NCBI GenBank assembly: GCA_024449915.1
Contig: JAMZAV010003266.1
Span: 129,501-193,500, forward strand
DNA length: 64,000 nt
DNA from: Sweltsa coloradensis
Lineage: Eukaryota; Arthropoda; Insecta; Plecoptera; Chloroperlidae
Reading direction: 5' to 3'
This document shows, piece after piece, positions 52,913 through 63,768 of this stretch (the first letter of the stretch is position 1; the number at the start of each line of letters is the position of its first letter). The translations under genes were made by a program, and so were the position numbers. The notes under the pieces were generated by a model that had not been told where the DNA came from, searched no databases, and saw only the letters and a list, made by a program, of their open reading frames with translations.

Positions 52913-53298
52913 CCCCGTCTGGGCCCGGGGTAGAATGGCCCAGAGCATGGCTCTGCTAATCGTAAAAGGCGATTCAAGAGAAAAAGTCCACCTCGCAAAC
53001 ATCAGCTAGAAAGAGCGGAGTATCTTACTCCCCGAAACTAGAGGCGAGCTCTGGCAATCGTCGTCGGGGACCTTGTCCCCTTCCCTTAACGACCCCCCGG
53101 CGACGATGACAATGACACAACGAACGATGACACAGACGATGACGACCGCGACGTGAGAAACCCCCCTTCCTCCCCTTACCCGTGGCTGGTTCTGATTAGC
53201 ATGGGCACCTCTTCCCCCCCCCCTAGACTAGAGTGGTGCATTATGAGTTATGACCTAACGGTTGACGCATCCTTAATCCAAAGAAACCAAAAAAATCG
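52913..53298 (+). repeat. SINE-A copy, full length, reference
   Basis: This copy shows all parts: head 'ccgtctgggcccggggtag'; A-box-like 'tggcccagagc' (TRGYNNARNNG with one mismatch) and B-box-like 'gcgattcaag' about 34 bases further; hairpin 'atcgtcgtcgggg' paired with 'ccccggcgacgat'; GAC/GAT-rich segment; 'gtggctggttctga'; C-run; tail with 'gacctaacggttgacgc'; end 'aaagaaaccaaaaa'. It has no coding capacity. A tRNA-derived head is inference from the two boxes. Confidence 0.9.
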
Positions 53299-53329
53299 TT
53301 CCCACCTCTTGCCTAGACCACCCAAATTT

Positions 53330-54112
53330 CTATTTAGAAAAACTAACCTCTAAGGGTTATATAATAGAGTTTTGCTGGATACCTGGACACGTGGGCATAG
53401 AGGGAAATAAAACAGCTGATAGGGCTGCAAAGGGAAAGGGCTTCCCAGCGTCGCGACGTTGATTTCAATCTAGTTCCCGTTCCAGATGTCAAGAGTGGTT
53501 TCAAAGGCAAAGATTGTTGGATTTGCGACAAACATCTTGGGATGTGTTGCAAAAATAACAAATTGCGTAGTGTGATGCCCACATTGACTAACAAAATTCG
53601 TCCACCTACGTCTCGACTCTCTCGTAGAGAAGAGGTGGTATTGTCTAGACTTCGTATGGGGCACACACGCCTTACACCCCGGATATCTCTTAACCAGAGA
53701 AAAGGTTATTCCCATATGTGACACATGTGATGAAACCTTTAACCGTACATCATATGCTAGCAGAATGTACCAAATATGATGCCTTGCGCATGCAATTTGA
53801 TCTCTCCCAATCATATGAAGAACTTCTATCATATGATAACGGCGACAAACTTTCCAAATTTCTCATCCAAAGTAATCTATTTAACAAACTTTAATTAATT
53901 TCATACACATTTCTTTCTTTTCTTAATTTTCATTTACAACATAACTTTATTTTGCTATTATTTCTTCATCTTCAATTTATTTTTATTTATACACTTAGAA
54001 AACAATCTAATCATCAAACATACCTGCATTAACTCTTCTAATTTACTTTCATTCACAGGCGGCGCAATATGACCAAACCCGGGTTTGAAGCGCCCTAGTT
54101 TCTCACGTCGTC
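53330..54112 (+). pseudogene. LINE-B 3' end with RNase H remnant
   Basis: 'agttttgctggatacctgga', then 'gggctgcaaagggaaagggc', frameshifted relative to 33072-33407. The knuckle region, UTR and tail are present. Confidence 0.8.
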
Positions 54113-54239
54113 GTCGACGAGTCTATGTGCCTTTAAATGTATTTAGTATAAAAGTTGGAGTGAAGAAAATATTAATCCCACCTGGCGAATAAAGACGTTA
54201 TCTTTCTGGTTTGTTTGTCTTCAAACAAATCCTTTTTAT

Positions 54240-54393
54240 CTAGATAGCATATATTGTATTCTAATATAAACTTAGAAATCAATACAATAATTACACACAC
54301 AACACACTCATTATATAAACAAAGGTCTACAATATTACTGGCGGCGCGATATAAGTTAACCGGTTGAAGCGCCCTCATTTCTCAAGTCGTCGT
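54240..54393 (+). repeat. LINE-B 3' tail
   Basis: 'ggcggcgcgatataagttaa', 'ccggttgaagcgccctc' and 'tctcaagtcgtcg'. Confidence 0.8.
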
Positions 54394-54409
54394 AAGATAC
54401 AAAGTATCC

Positions 54410-54592
54410 CCTTTCACAAACATAACTTTTGTTTTGCTATAAGTGTCATCATCATTTAATATTGTTATTTATACACTTAGAAAACAATATAATCGTCAGG
54501 GACACCATTAACCCATCTCATCAACTTTCATTATCACAGGCGTCGCAATATGACCTAACCGGTTGAAGCGCCCTAGTTTCTCACGTCGTCGT
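54410..54592 (+). repeat. LINE-B 3' tail
   Basis: UTR 'cataacttttgttttgcta', 'gcaatatgacctaaccggtt' and 'ctcacgtcgtcgt'. Confidence 0.85.
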
Positions 54593-54984
54593 GCCTGGAT
54601 GTAATTGGTAGGTCAATTGCTTAAACAGTAGACTACATTATGGGAGTTTGAGGAACATACTCTAGGAACATTTTGTTTATGGATATTTGATTTCTTCAAT
54701 TTAAGATCGAAATTAAAATAATAAAAATCTTTTTCTCGTATTTGGGAATTCCCTTTTCTTCGTTGCCGAAGACACCAAAGATGTTGGCTATAATATGGAG
54801 GCTTCTCTGTCACTTGCGTGTTAATTAGAGATATCTTAGTTTAATGCGAGTATCCATTGCTTTTAGACTAATCCGATAACTCCCGAGTAACGAGGGTTCT
54901 TGTAGCTCTAACATTGGGGTGATGATTTCGATTTTGATTGCTTAACTTCACAATTTACACCTCTGATATAACGCCGTGTTACCT
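54593..54984. other. Unassigned sequence
   Basis: Nothing recognised in about 390 bases; a 66-codon minus-strand frame has no motif. Confidence 0.4.
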
Positions 54985-55086
54985 TACTAAATCATCAACT
55001 GCACCATTAACTCATCTCATCAACTTCCAATATCACAGGCGGCGCAATATGACCTAACCGGTTGAAGCGCCCTAGTTTTTCACGTT
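54985..55086 (+). repeat. LINE-B 3' tail
   Basis: 'aatcatcaactgcaccatta', 'gacctaaccggttgaagcgc' and 'tttttcacgt'. Confidence 0.85.
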
Positions 55087-55784
55087 ATAGATGAAACAGC
55101 ATTGGATGTCCCCTCTCCAAGAATGTTCCCAACTGGTGCTGCCCGGATAACTCCTAATGCCTTGTTGCTCATCGGTGAAGCAGAAAGGCGTATTTCGCAT
55201 AGGTTGTATAGGTATTCAACGCTTGGTTCCTTAAACAAATATACATCAGTGTCAAGTAATATTGAACACTTTTGATGAATAAAAATAAATTAGTGAAACA
55301 GACAATATCTCAAATTCATATTTTGTGTTTGACCCAAACACACACAACCGCACGAAACCAAAATAAAATTATCGGCTACTTCGCCGCCCAGAAGAGAAAT
55401 GACTTTGTGGTCTCGAAATGCGTCCTAGATAAACGACTTGATATTTAAAACACTTTAGTGGAAATAGCTCTATTTTATTATATTAAATAACAACATTTAG
55501 GAAATTACAAACTTTTTCCGTCATCAGGTTTCTTGTGAAAAACAAAAAAATCATATTTTCAAAAGTATATCAAAACAAACAAAGACAAAAACCAAGGTCG
55601 ATAAAATTAAACATTTCACACATGGAAGTTGACAAAAACAAGGTAATACAAACAAAAAGGCTATTTCTTAGTGTTTACTAAAGGAATCCACATAGGGGGA
55701 AAATAAGTACTCGGCTGGCTTATACAAGTGTCTTTTAATGTTATCAAAGTTGCCTCAACAAATACACTCAACAAAACCAAATAA
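55087..55784. other. Unassigned AT-rich sequence
   Basis: No recognised repeat, RNA or coding motif in about 700 bases. Confidence 0.45.
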
Positions 55785-55905
55785 AATTAACTTAGAAAAC
55801 AATGTTAAAGATAACAATATCGAATTCCATTAATTGTCTTACATTATTACAGGCGGCGCAATACTAACCAACGTGGTTCAAGCGCCCTACTGTTTCTCAC
55901 GTCGT
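55785..55905 (+). repeat. LINE-B 3' tail
   Basis: 'caggcggcgcaatactaacc', 'gttcaagcgccctact', 'tctcacgtcg'. Paralogue of 19746-19881. Confidence 0.75.
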
Positions 55906-55939
55906 TCTCAATGAATTAATAAATCATATCATGGAGAAC

Positions 55940-56045
55940 TTAATTATAATCATTCAACACAGCATAAACTTATTTCAGCACGGGCCCATCCACCCTAAGC
56001 TAGAGTGGCACATTATGACCTAACGGTTGACGCGCCGCGTATCCA
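55940..56045 (+). repeat. LINE-B fragment joined to SINE-A 3' part; empty site for element D
   Basis: 'aacttaattataatcattc' is the uninterrupted counterpart of the site that element D occupies at 19938-20791. 'ataaacttatttcagcacgg' is the LINE-B to SINE-A joint; the SINE-A tail is 'gacctaacggttgacgcgc'. Confidence 0.75.
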
Positions 56046-56079
56046 CACATTTCAACAATTAAAAAATCTGTGTCAATCT

Positions 56080-56205
56080 TAGAAAATAATTTTATCTTAT
56101 CATCAACAAAACCACTAACTAGATCAATTTAATTCATTAACAATATCACATGCGGTGCAATAAGATCCATTCTGTTGAAGCGCCCTTTAGTTTCTCACGG
56201 GGTTC
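56080..56205 (+). repeat. LINE-B 3' tail
   Basis: 'cacatgcggtgcaataagat', 'ctgttgaagcgcccttt' and 'gtttctcacgg'. Confidence 0.7.
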
Positions 56206-56224
56206 TAAGAAAGCTTCAGAAGCG

Positions 56225-56420
56225 TTTGACTCTACGAGGACGCGGTTTCGATAAGGCCATGGATTTTAGTAATTGTCCTGCACATTCATCTATTACCACT
56301 CATCGTCTCGATTACCATTACTGCTCTAGTAAAGAGCTTAGCTACAGAAACTAATCACCATCTGTTTCACAGTTTAACTCCCTTCCTGTAATTTCTGACA
56401 ATATAGAACATGCTTTCATT
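56225..56420 (+). repeat. SINE-F (type 2)
   Basis: 'tctacgaggacgcggtttcg', 'agtaattgtcctgcacattc' and 'ttaccactcatcgtctcg'. Shows the site without the palindrome found at 14377-15762. Confidence 0.7.
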
Positions 56421-56450
56421 TACTCAATTCGATGCCTCAATTTATTAGTA

Positions 56451-57220
56451 CTAGGAAAACGCTCAAGTACCGCCGCGTTGTTGGATGAGCGTAATTGGTG
56501 AATTGAGCTGCCATGTGTTTTGCGGATTTTCTGTTGTTTTGTGAAAAAATCAGAACTTTGTTGAAATTTTTTAAAAATTAAATCAAATTAATAAAAAATT
56601 AACGTATATTTTTTTTAAATTAATCGTAATTTTAAAAAAGCAAAAAAATCGTAATATTGAAATTTTCATGAGAAATAATTATTCGATTGCGCACAAATTT
56701 TACACGAATATATTAATTCTTAAAATTAAGGTTCTGTGAAAAAATAATTATAATCGGATAAGGCATGTAGGGGTTTATAAGCAGAAGAAATTAAAAAAAT
56801 CGTAAAATTGAGATTTTCGTGAGAAATAATTATTTGATTTCGCTCAAATTTCACACGAATATGTCAATTCATAAAATTAAGGTTCTGTGAAAAAATCATT
56901 ACAATCGGATAAAGCATGTAGGAGTTATAAGTCGAAAGAAATTTTGTAAAAATCGAAAAAAATCGTAAAATTGCGATTTTCATGAGAAATAATTTTTCGA
57001 TTGCGCTCAAAAACGTGGCAGTTCTTAGTTCAGAGATTTCGAAGGCCTCCATAAAATTTTATCGCAATCGGAGTATCGGTTTAGCCGAATCGTGTTAACA
57101 GACAGACAAAAATACAGAAAGAAAAAAAAAAAAAAAAAAAAAAACATTCCGGATTTTTTTTCCAGTGTAGTGAAATGGAATCTTCGCTTCGCTCGCTAAC
57201 GCTCGTTTACGCTCATCCAA
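56451..57220 (-). mobile_element. HINE-C copy 4 (reverse orientation)
   Basis: Read in reverse: 'ttggatgagcgtaaacgagc' start, the conserved body with 'acgattcggctaaaccgata', 'tacgctcatccaacaacgcg' and terminal 'gcgttttcctag' followed by T. It is the only HINE-C copy in this orientation. Confidence 0.7.
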
Positions 57221-57317
57221 TTATAGGCTCATTACTAAAAATCAAATCTAAGTTGCATATCAAAGATAATAAAGTTCGATACCTTCATAATCTGAAGCCC
57301 TCCTCTCTGTTATTAGC

Positions 57318-57400
57318 GTGTTTACGTTGAGTCGCCCGCAGTTGTAATCGTGTCCAACAATTTGGGTCGGTTTTTCCTGTTCGAAAGAAAGAGCTCATCT
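57318..57400 (+). repeat. SINE-F (type 1) fragment
   Basis: 'gttgagtcgcccgcagttgt' and 'aatcgtgtccaacaatttgg'. Another short piece ('ggaatcgtgtccggcaagtt') lies at about 58748-58775. Confidence 0.6.
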
Positions 57401-57589
57401 GCGCAGCTTACGCTCTATCGCTGCCGCTTAGATGCAGCTTCACGTGTAAGTAGTGCGTTGTTTACATAGATGATGGCTTATCTAATTTATTTGATTAACA
57501 TCATCCTTTAAACTAAATAATATATTAGAAACAAATATTGCAGTAAGATTACGTCACTAAAAGCATGCAATGGCGTATTAATAAAACGC

Positions 57590-58160
57590 AAAGAAAATAA
57601 ATGCTCGGAACTATTTCTTTACGGAGCGCAATGAAAGTAGTGCTACGACGCAGACGCGTGGGGTTATTTCACTTCATACATTTTGGAAACCCCAAAAAGC
57701 GAAGGTATAAACGCCACACAGAGCAATGTCAGACGTGTTTGCACAATTGGCTAAGATAATATTGAATATCGTCACAAATATTAGGAGTTGCTTTGATAGA
57801 AGTCGATTTAATGAAGAGCTGAGGTAACAAGAGTTTTTTGTTTATGATGGATTTGATTTTTTTGGGTATACTGCAGGCCTGGCCTCGACAGAATGATTAG
57901 TAGGGGCCTAGCTTAACAGCTAGGCTACAAGGAAGGCTGGCAGTTTCTGCACTAGGGTGAATTGTCTCTCAAGTCATCTATGGCTGGGTCTAGCCAGCAT
58001 AGGCCTTGTATCAGTTGAACTCTATTTAATTCCATTCTTAACCTACCCATGGCTGGTTCTGTCCAGGACGCTAGTGCCCTCCTCATATTCTCTGGGCTAG
58101 AGTGGTTTAATATGACCAAATGATTGACGCACCTCTTGGTACCAAATAGACCAAGACTAT
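57590..58160 (+). repeat. Block H, uninterrupted copy
   Basis: Matches 49060-49202 plus 51797-52195 without the Jockey-like LINE: 'gcgcaatgaaagtagtgcta', 'ataatattgaatatcgtcac', 'ggcctggcctcgacag', 'tggctggttctgtcc' and a SINE-A-like tail. It acts as an empty site. 58370-58440 holds a further partial relative. Confidence 0.65.
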
Positions 58161-58194
58161 TTATATAGCAAGTCTATAATGAATGATTTGTTAC

Positions 58195-58330
58195 TTCATG
58201 AACGATGACAAAGACCTTTCCTTCACCTTACCAGTGGCTGGTTTTGACCAGCATGGGATTTTCCACCCCATTTACCCTAAGGCTAGAGAGGTGCATTATG
58301 ACCTAACGGTTGACGCGCTCTGCATCCAAA
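58195..58330 (+). repeat. SINE-A copy, 5' truncated
   Basis: 'gaacgatgacaaagaccttt' to 'gacctaacggttgacgcgc'. Confidence 0.8.
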
Positions 58331-58477
58331 AAAACTAAAAATACTTCAATCTTTGACTTGGACTATGGGTTAGCTTAATGGTGGAAGCCAGTATCTGAAC
58401 TGGAATGTAGGCTATATAGTTTAAAGGGTTTATATATTTCTGCGTCTAGCCATCCTGAACTTGGTTGAATTGATAAA

Positions 58478-58622
58478 CTGCGTCTGGGCCCCCCGGAGTG
58501 GAAATTTGGCCCACAGCATGGCTCTGCTAATGGAAAAAAGGCGGGGAATAGAGAAGTCCATCTCGCAAACATCTGCTTGTACGTAGGGGAGTATATTACT
58601 CTCTGAAACCAGAGGAGATTTC
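58478..58622 (+). repeat. SINE-A head and core, 3' truncated
   Basis: 'ctgcgtctgggccccccgga', 'ggcccacagcatggctctgc', 'tctcgcaaacatctgc'. Confidence 0.75.
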
Positions 58623-58624
58623 TA

Positions 58625-58722
58625 GCAACATTAACTAAATCTCATCAAACTTTCATTATCACAGACGCGCAATATGACCTAACCGGTAGAAGCGGCCTAG
58701 TTCTTTACGTCGTCGTCGTCTC
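58625..58722 (+). repeat. LINE-B 3' tail
   Basis: 'actttcattatcacagacgc', 'caatatgacctaaccggtag' and 'ctttacgtcgtcgtcgtc'. Confidence 0.8.
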
Positions 58723-58774
58723 TCTGTAGTAAACTAAGTTTATCTTGGAATCGTGTCCGGCAAGTTGGGTCGGT

Positions 58775-59095
58775 GTTGGGAGAAAAAGTCCACCTCGCAA
58801 ACTCAGCAAGTAAGATCGGAGTATAATTACTTCCCGAACTAGAGACGAGCTCTGGCTATCGTCTTCAAGGATACCTCCCCCTTCCCTTGACGACCCTTTA
58901 CGACGACGAAGACAATGGGCACAACGAACGATGACAAAGAAAAATGACGACCGCGACGTTAGAAACACCCCTTTTCCCCCCCTTACCCGTGGCTGGTTTT
59001 AATAAGCATGGGCCGTTCCACCTCATATTCTCCTGGCTAATTGGTGCATTTTGACCTAAGGTTGACGGTCCTTAACCCAAATAAACCAAAAAAAA
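58775..59095 (+). repeat. SINE-A copy, 5' truncated
   Basis: 'gagaaaaagtccacctcgca' to 'aataaaccaaaaaaaaa' with a shortened tail. Confidence 0.85.
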
Positions 59096-59200
59096 ATCAC
59101 CCGTCACGTTTGCTTAACCTAAAACTGTTATCCAAAGAATATACCCCTTCCCCCGTAATATTAACTGGATATATAGCAAATAAATAATAAAATCAAGCTA

Positions 59201-59395
59201 CCCGGCACCTCCACCAACAATGCTATGCTTATGCAGTTACAACTTTTCATACTCTACCCCCGCCTCCACCAACAAGCTATTCTTAGATTAAACTTTTCTA
59301 CTCTACCCGGCGTCCCCCCAACAATGCTATCTCATGGTTACAACTTTTCTAGCCCCCTCCCGGGGCCTCCACCAACAATGCTATTCTTATGGAAA
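59201..59395. repeat. Minisatellite, about four units of roughly 50 bp
   Basis: Units share 'cctccaccaacaatgctat' and 'ttacaacttttc' followed by 'actctaccc'. Units start near 59201, 59257, 59306 and 59357 and differ by small indels. Confidence 0.8.
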
Positions 59396-59924
59396 TAAGA
59401 GACTTCGCGAGACAAACATGTTCTCGGCGTGCTCCTAAACACTTAAATTAGTATGAACTACGCTCTGGGGAAAAATTGAAAAATTGCTTCACTTATTCTA
59501 AAATACACATTACGCAACTATTTTTATGCAGATCAACATAACACCAAACAGAATGGCTTTACGTAATAAAACCTTATAAAGTCCACGCGACGGGAGCAGC
59601 CTCTTCTTGTTCCCGTTGCGACTTTATGCGAAACCATGATGTATAAGTGGTCACAACGAAAGAATGAAGATGGCTTTAAATTGTTTTCCCAACAAAACAA
59701 CTTTGTCAACTCTATTCACGCTAGCTATGCATAAATCTTACGCACGGGATGAACTTCGTTATCTAGCACAGATAATTTTTGCTTGCGATGGAAAAATAAA
59801 TTTCTCTTTCATACACAAAGGCGTCACTCCATTTACCGCGCATTCATTCTGCCCCCACCACTACCAAGCATCTGCATTCTTTCGTTGGAGCCAGTATAGC
59901 AAGAAATATTAAATCTTTCAACCC
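59396..59924. other. Unassigned sequence
   Basis: An 82-codon plus-strand open frame at 59664-59912 has no recognised domain. No repeat family from this window was found here. Confidence 0.4.
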
Positions 59925-60272
59925 CTGTCTTGCCCCGGGGTAGAATTGGCCCAGAGCATGGGAGAAAAAGTCCACCTTTTAAACATCAGCTAGAAAGAGC
60001 GGAGTATATTATTCCCGAAACTAGAGGCGATCTCTGACGATCGTCATCGGGGACACCTCCCCTTTCCCTTGACGACCTCCACATCGACGATGAGAATGAC
60101 ACAACGAACGATGACAAAGACGATGATGACCGCAACGTGAGAAACCTCTCTTCCTTCCCTTACCTTTGGCTGGTTCTGACCAGCATTGGCCTCTCCTCCC
60201 CATATCCCCTAGATTAGAGTGGTGCATTATAACCTGACGGTTGACGCGCCCTTTATCCGAATAAACAAAACT
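59925..60272 (+). repeat. SINE-A copy, head partly deleted
   Basis: 'ccccggggtagaattggccc' then a deletion to 'gggagaaaaagtccacc'. The rest is complete to 'aataaacaaaac'. Confidence 0.85.
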
Positions 60273-60881
60273 TAAAACGTTGATTTCAATCTTGATCCCG
60301 TTCCAGATGTCAAGAGTGGATACAAGCAACGATTGTTGGATTTGTGACAATCATCTTGGGTTGTGGTGAAAAATAACAAATTGTTTATTGTGATGCCCAC
60401 ACTGACTAATAAAATTCGTCCTCCTACGTCTCGACTTTAACGTAGAAAAGAGGTGTTATTGTCCAGAATTCGAATTGGCCACACACGCCTAACTCACGGA
60501 TATATCTTAACTAGGGAAACGCCAAAGTCGTTGTTGGACGAGTGAGTGAGCCATGTGTTGAGTACCCGGTAACATTTCTTTTCTTCCCCTTACCTTAGGC
60601 CTCCCTATAGCCTATCATAGGCTACAGTAGAGCATTTTGGCCTAAACTATGGCCTAAACTTTTACACAACTCTCGGACCAACAATCTACCATTAAGCAAG
60701 ACCCGGCAGTCACACGGAATATTCAGTTGAAGACTGCCAACAACAGCAACCTCCGGCACAGTGATTTCCACCAATACCCTATTATTTATACGAATATAAT
60801 TATCAAACTTAAATGCAAATGTTCCCGGGTCGGCGGGTACTCACCACATGACTCGCTCACTCGTCTAACTACGACTTTGGC

Positions 60882-60960
60882 GTTTCCCTAGTCTAGTTGG
60901 CTAAAGCGCCCTTGTAGCCGAAATGTGGGAGACGTGGGTTCAATCCCCTGGTCGGGAAAG
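60882..60960 (+). repeat. tRNA-like segment of element D with pairing acceptor ends
   Basis: 'gtttccc' and 'gggaaag' pair in six of seven positions. A box region 'agtctagttggctaaagc' and B box 'gggttcaatccc' are strong. D-arm and anticodon-arm pairing is poor, so it may be transcribed by Pol III but is unlikely to be a working tRNA. Confidence 0.7.
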
Positions 60961-61402
60961 ATTTTGTAATTTCTAGATTGTATTTAAAAAATAATTAAAC
61001 ATGTTTTGAAATTCATATAACGCAGTGTAGTCCATCATCTGTGGCAATAGGGCCTACTATGGTAAACATAGCCAGTACGAAATACGTGAAAATGTTGCAA
61101 GGTTTACTCAATCTACGAGCGGAATTTGGGGGTACCTTGACGTCCAACATTCGACAGACCTTGCATGGGCACGGCATTACACGGCCAGGCGAAAAACAAA
61201 CAAAAAATATATTTTCAAAATCTAAAACATTGTCGTTAAAATAATTTCTAAACATTGGAAGTCGTTTTTTCAGTTAATCATTTCTTGTAGATTTAAATCG
61301 CAATGAATCTTGCTGATTTTGTTAGCAGTTCTCAATAAACTCGTACCGGATGTCTGTTTAAAATTTCAGCGCAATCTGTTCAGCGATTCGGCTGATTTTC
61401 AA

Positions 61403-61403
<1 letters not shown>

Positions 61404-61443
<40 letters not shown>

Positions 61444-61450
61444 GCACGCA
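61404..61450. repeat. (CA)n microsatellite within element D
   Basis: About 38 bases of AC repeat followed by 'gcacgcacgc'. Confidence 0.9.
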
Positions 61451-61903
61451 GAAAAACAATTAGGGCCGTTTAAGTCGAATGGAAATCACTACGTTCGCTA
61501 CGCTCACTCGTTCAAACCAGAGAAAAGGTTATTCCCTTATGTGACACATGTGATGTACCTTTAACCGTGCATCATATGCTAGGAGAATGTATAAAATATA
61601 ATGCCTTGCGCACGCAATTTGATCTCTCCCAATTATATGAAGAACTTCTATCATAAGATAACAACGACAAACTTTCTAAAATTCTCATCCATAGTAATCT
61701 ATTTAACAAAATTTAATTCACATCATACACATTAATTCTTTTTTTTTTTTTTCATTCTCATAAATAACTTTCGTTTTCCTTTAACTGTCACCATCATCAT
61801 TTTATATCTTGTTATGTATACATTTAGAAAACAATCTAATCATCAAACACACTATTGACTCTACTCGTCAACTTTCATTATCACCGACGGCGCAATATTA
61901 GTA

Positions 61904-62397
61904 CAGGGCCGTTGTGATATGATCCACGCATTAAAAAAAACAAGCATGGATCAGTCGGGATTTGTTAAGGTGGGTCTCCTGGACATCCCCAACAGAATCC
62001 CAAAAAATCCGGTTGCGGGTTTTTTCGCCATTTTGAAAATCAATTTTAAGATTTTTGAGTTTTGTCGAAGAACGGAAAATTAGCGATATTGAGTGAAGTT
62101 GTAAGATTAACAAGCCTCCCTAGCTATTTTCAAATTCAATATATAACATATTTCCATATTAATATGCAAATTTCTGCAATTAATTTATTCACTTCATTAA
62201 TATGCAGCATATCAAGTGTATTTTTATCAATAAGATATCACTATGTAATCAACTATCAAAACCAATCATCATTTATACGAATTTGTCTGTGTAATTAACA
62301 TAAAAGTGAATAATTAGTAATAAAACTAATTAAGCTATTTATAGCTTAAATTCAAAACTTTAAAGTAGCACATTATATAAACCTGTTATATTAAAGA
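61904..62397. other. Unassigned AT-rich sequence
   Basis: No recognised feature. It may be the native flank of the LTR element that follows. Confidence 0.4.
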
Positions 62398-62748
62398 TGT
62401 TTGCCGCTTATTTCAAACGAATCGGTTGAGTATTAAGAGAGTAATTAAAGTTTGAAGTTCACTACGTGGAGGTTTTCTTCAGAGAGGGTAGGCTCTAGCA
62501 TTGACAGCACATGCGTCAATGCACTCAATATTTTGTAACGACGAACGTTCGAAATCCTTCTCTGGACTTCGACCGTGAACCAGGAGGGAAGACGCAGCTC
62601 GGTTCTCGGAATTGTATAAAGGCAATTCAAACCTCGTGCGAAACGGTAGATGAGGGGTGTAGTGAGGGGGTGTTTTGAAGGTAAATCTACAGTGGTGTGC
62701 CTTTACACTTGTTAGGAGAGCTAGGCTTGTCACGTGACCTTTGAGAAA

Positions 62749-62755
62749 TATAAAA
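62749..62755 (+). promoter_or_regulatory. TATA box of the probable LTR
   Basis: TATAAAA, about 25 bases before a purine-rich stretch that could hold the start site. An E-box-like 'cacgtg' lies just upstream (62731-62736). Confidence 0.5.
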
Positions 62756-63060
62756 CTTAGCTGGACAGGTGGAGTAGTAGGAGAAGTGTGAGGGTTGTCG
62801 TAGAGGTGTGTGTGCGTGTCGGCGCAGGCCGCATAGGCGGTTGAATTAACAGTTGGTTACGGTCGGAGATACGGCCTCTGTGCTCCGTCGAGATGTAGTC
62901 CGATAATAGGCCTCATTAGAAGACCTGTGTGAGTGTAATCCGCAGTGTTTTAAAGTTGAAAATTATAAGGCTATTAAACGGTTAATTCTTCGGATACAAA
63001 TAATCAAGTGGTATGTGAAATATTGTATGTGTAAATTACATCGTGTGTTCGGTTTTTCAT

Positions 63061-63182
63061 TGTGTTCGTCTGCGCATCTCATATCCGAACGTTACAGTGA
63101 CGTGCCTATGTCACTAATTTGAATATTAATTGATTCTACTATTGTGTTCGTCTGCGCATCTCATATCCGAACATTACAGTGA
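63061..63182. repeat. Two 40 bp direct repeats in the probable LTR
   Basis: 63061-63100 and 63143-63182 are identical except one base; they start 'tgtgttcgtctgcgcatctc'. Spacing is 82 bases. Confidence 0.95.
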
Positions 63183-63429
63183 AGTTACTAATGTCCCGAT
63201 TGGCATATCAATGTCATTAAATTCTTCTACTAACTGTGCTGGCTGTTCCGCTCATTGAATTGGATTACGTCAGATCACCGTGCGTGTTCCGTGGCGACCC
63301 ATAAACTGTCTAGGAGCGTCTGCTTCTGCGCATCAGCTGATCGCTCTTCACCACTCGACTTCAGCTATCACGTGGGCCTGTTGGATTACTACGGTCCGGT
63401 CGGGAATTACGCATCGCATTTTCTTCGGA

Positions 63430-63435
63430 AATAAA
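63430..63435 (+). terminator. Polyadenylation signal (AATAAA) of the probable LTR
   Basis: AATAAA about 680 bases after the TATA box and 490 before the LTR end, in the place expected for the R/U5 border. Confidence 0.35.
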
Positions 63436-63768
63436 TAGATGAGTACCAAACATCTTTAATAACCAGTAACTATTTAAAATTCATCATCATTTTAAAACAA
63501 TTTAAAAACTAATTATAATATTTTGGATGGGTAAATAGATGTATGGATAGGCAGGTGGACTAGCCGATGGGAATTTAGCATTTATAATAGAAAGGATCCT
63601 TAGGCAGGTAGGCTGCTATTTAATTGTCTGTATTTTATTTTATTTACAATATATCCAGTCTGAATGGAAATCATTCTCAAGTTTTATAATTTAGTAGACT
63701 TGATCCATTTTTGAAATCCTATTACTATAAGTTTGTTTTTCAGGAAATTGTTAAATTACAAAATTAAT

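Larger units (their letters stand above)
60511..61512 (+). mobile_element. Composite element D, copy 2
   Basis: 60511-60891 is a module with inverted ends ('ctagggaaacgccaaagtcg' against 'cgactttggcgtttccctag'; pairing extends over about 60 bases). A tRNA-like segment (60882-60960), a body with 'gcgcaatctgttcagcgatt', a (CA)n tract (61404-61440) and an outer end 'ctacgctcactcgtt' follow. It is inserted in LINE-B. No protein is encoded. Confidence 0.75.
60275..61903 (+). pseudogene. LINE-B 3' end, split by element D
   Basis: 60275-60510 carries the end of the RNase H region; 61513-61903 carries the knuckle region, UTR and a cut tail ('cgacggcgcaatatt'). The two parts join at 'tcttaac/cagagaaaagg', an exact consensus site. 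The tail ends early, with no CGT terminus. Confidence 0.85.

Noticed and set aside
53060..53280. Resemblance of the LINE-B tail core to an integron attC site (CCTAAC...GTT)
   Set aside because: The window is clearly eukaryotic, there is no integrase, and the shared tail is explained by LINE/SINE 3' end recognition.
60882..60960. Functional tRNA gene
   Set aside because: Although six of seven acceptor positions pair, the D and anticodon arms are poor and the other copy (20454-20526) lacks the acceptor pairing.
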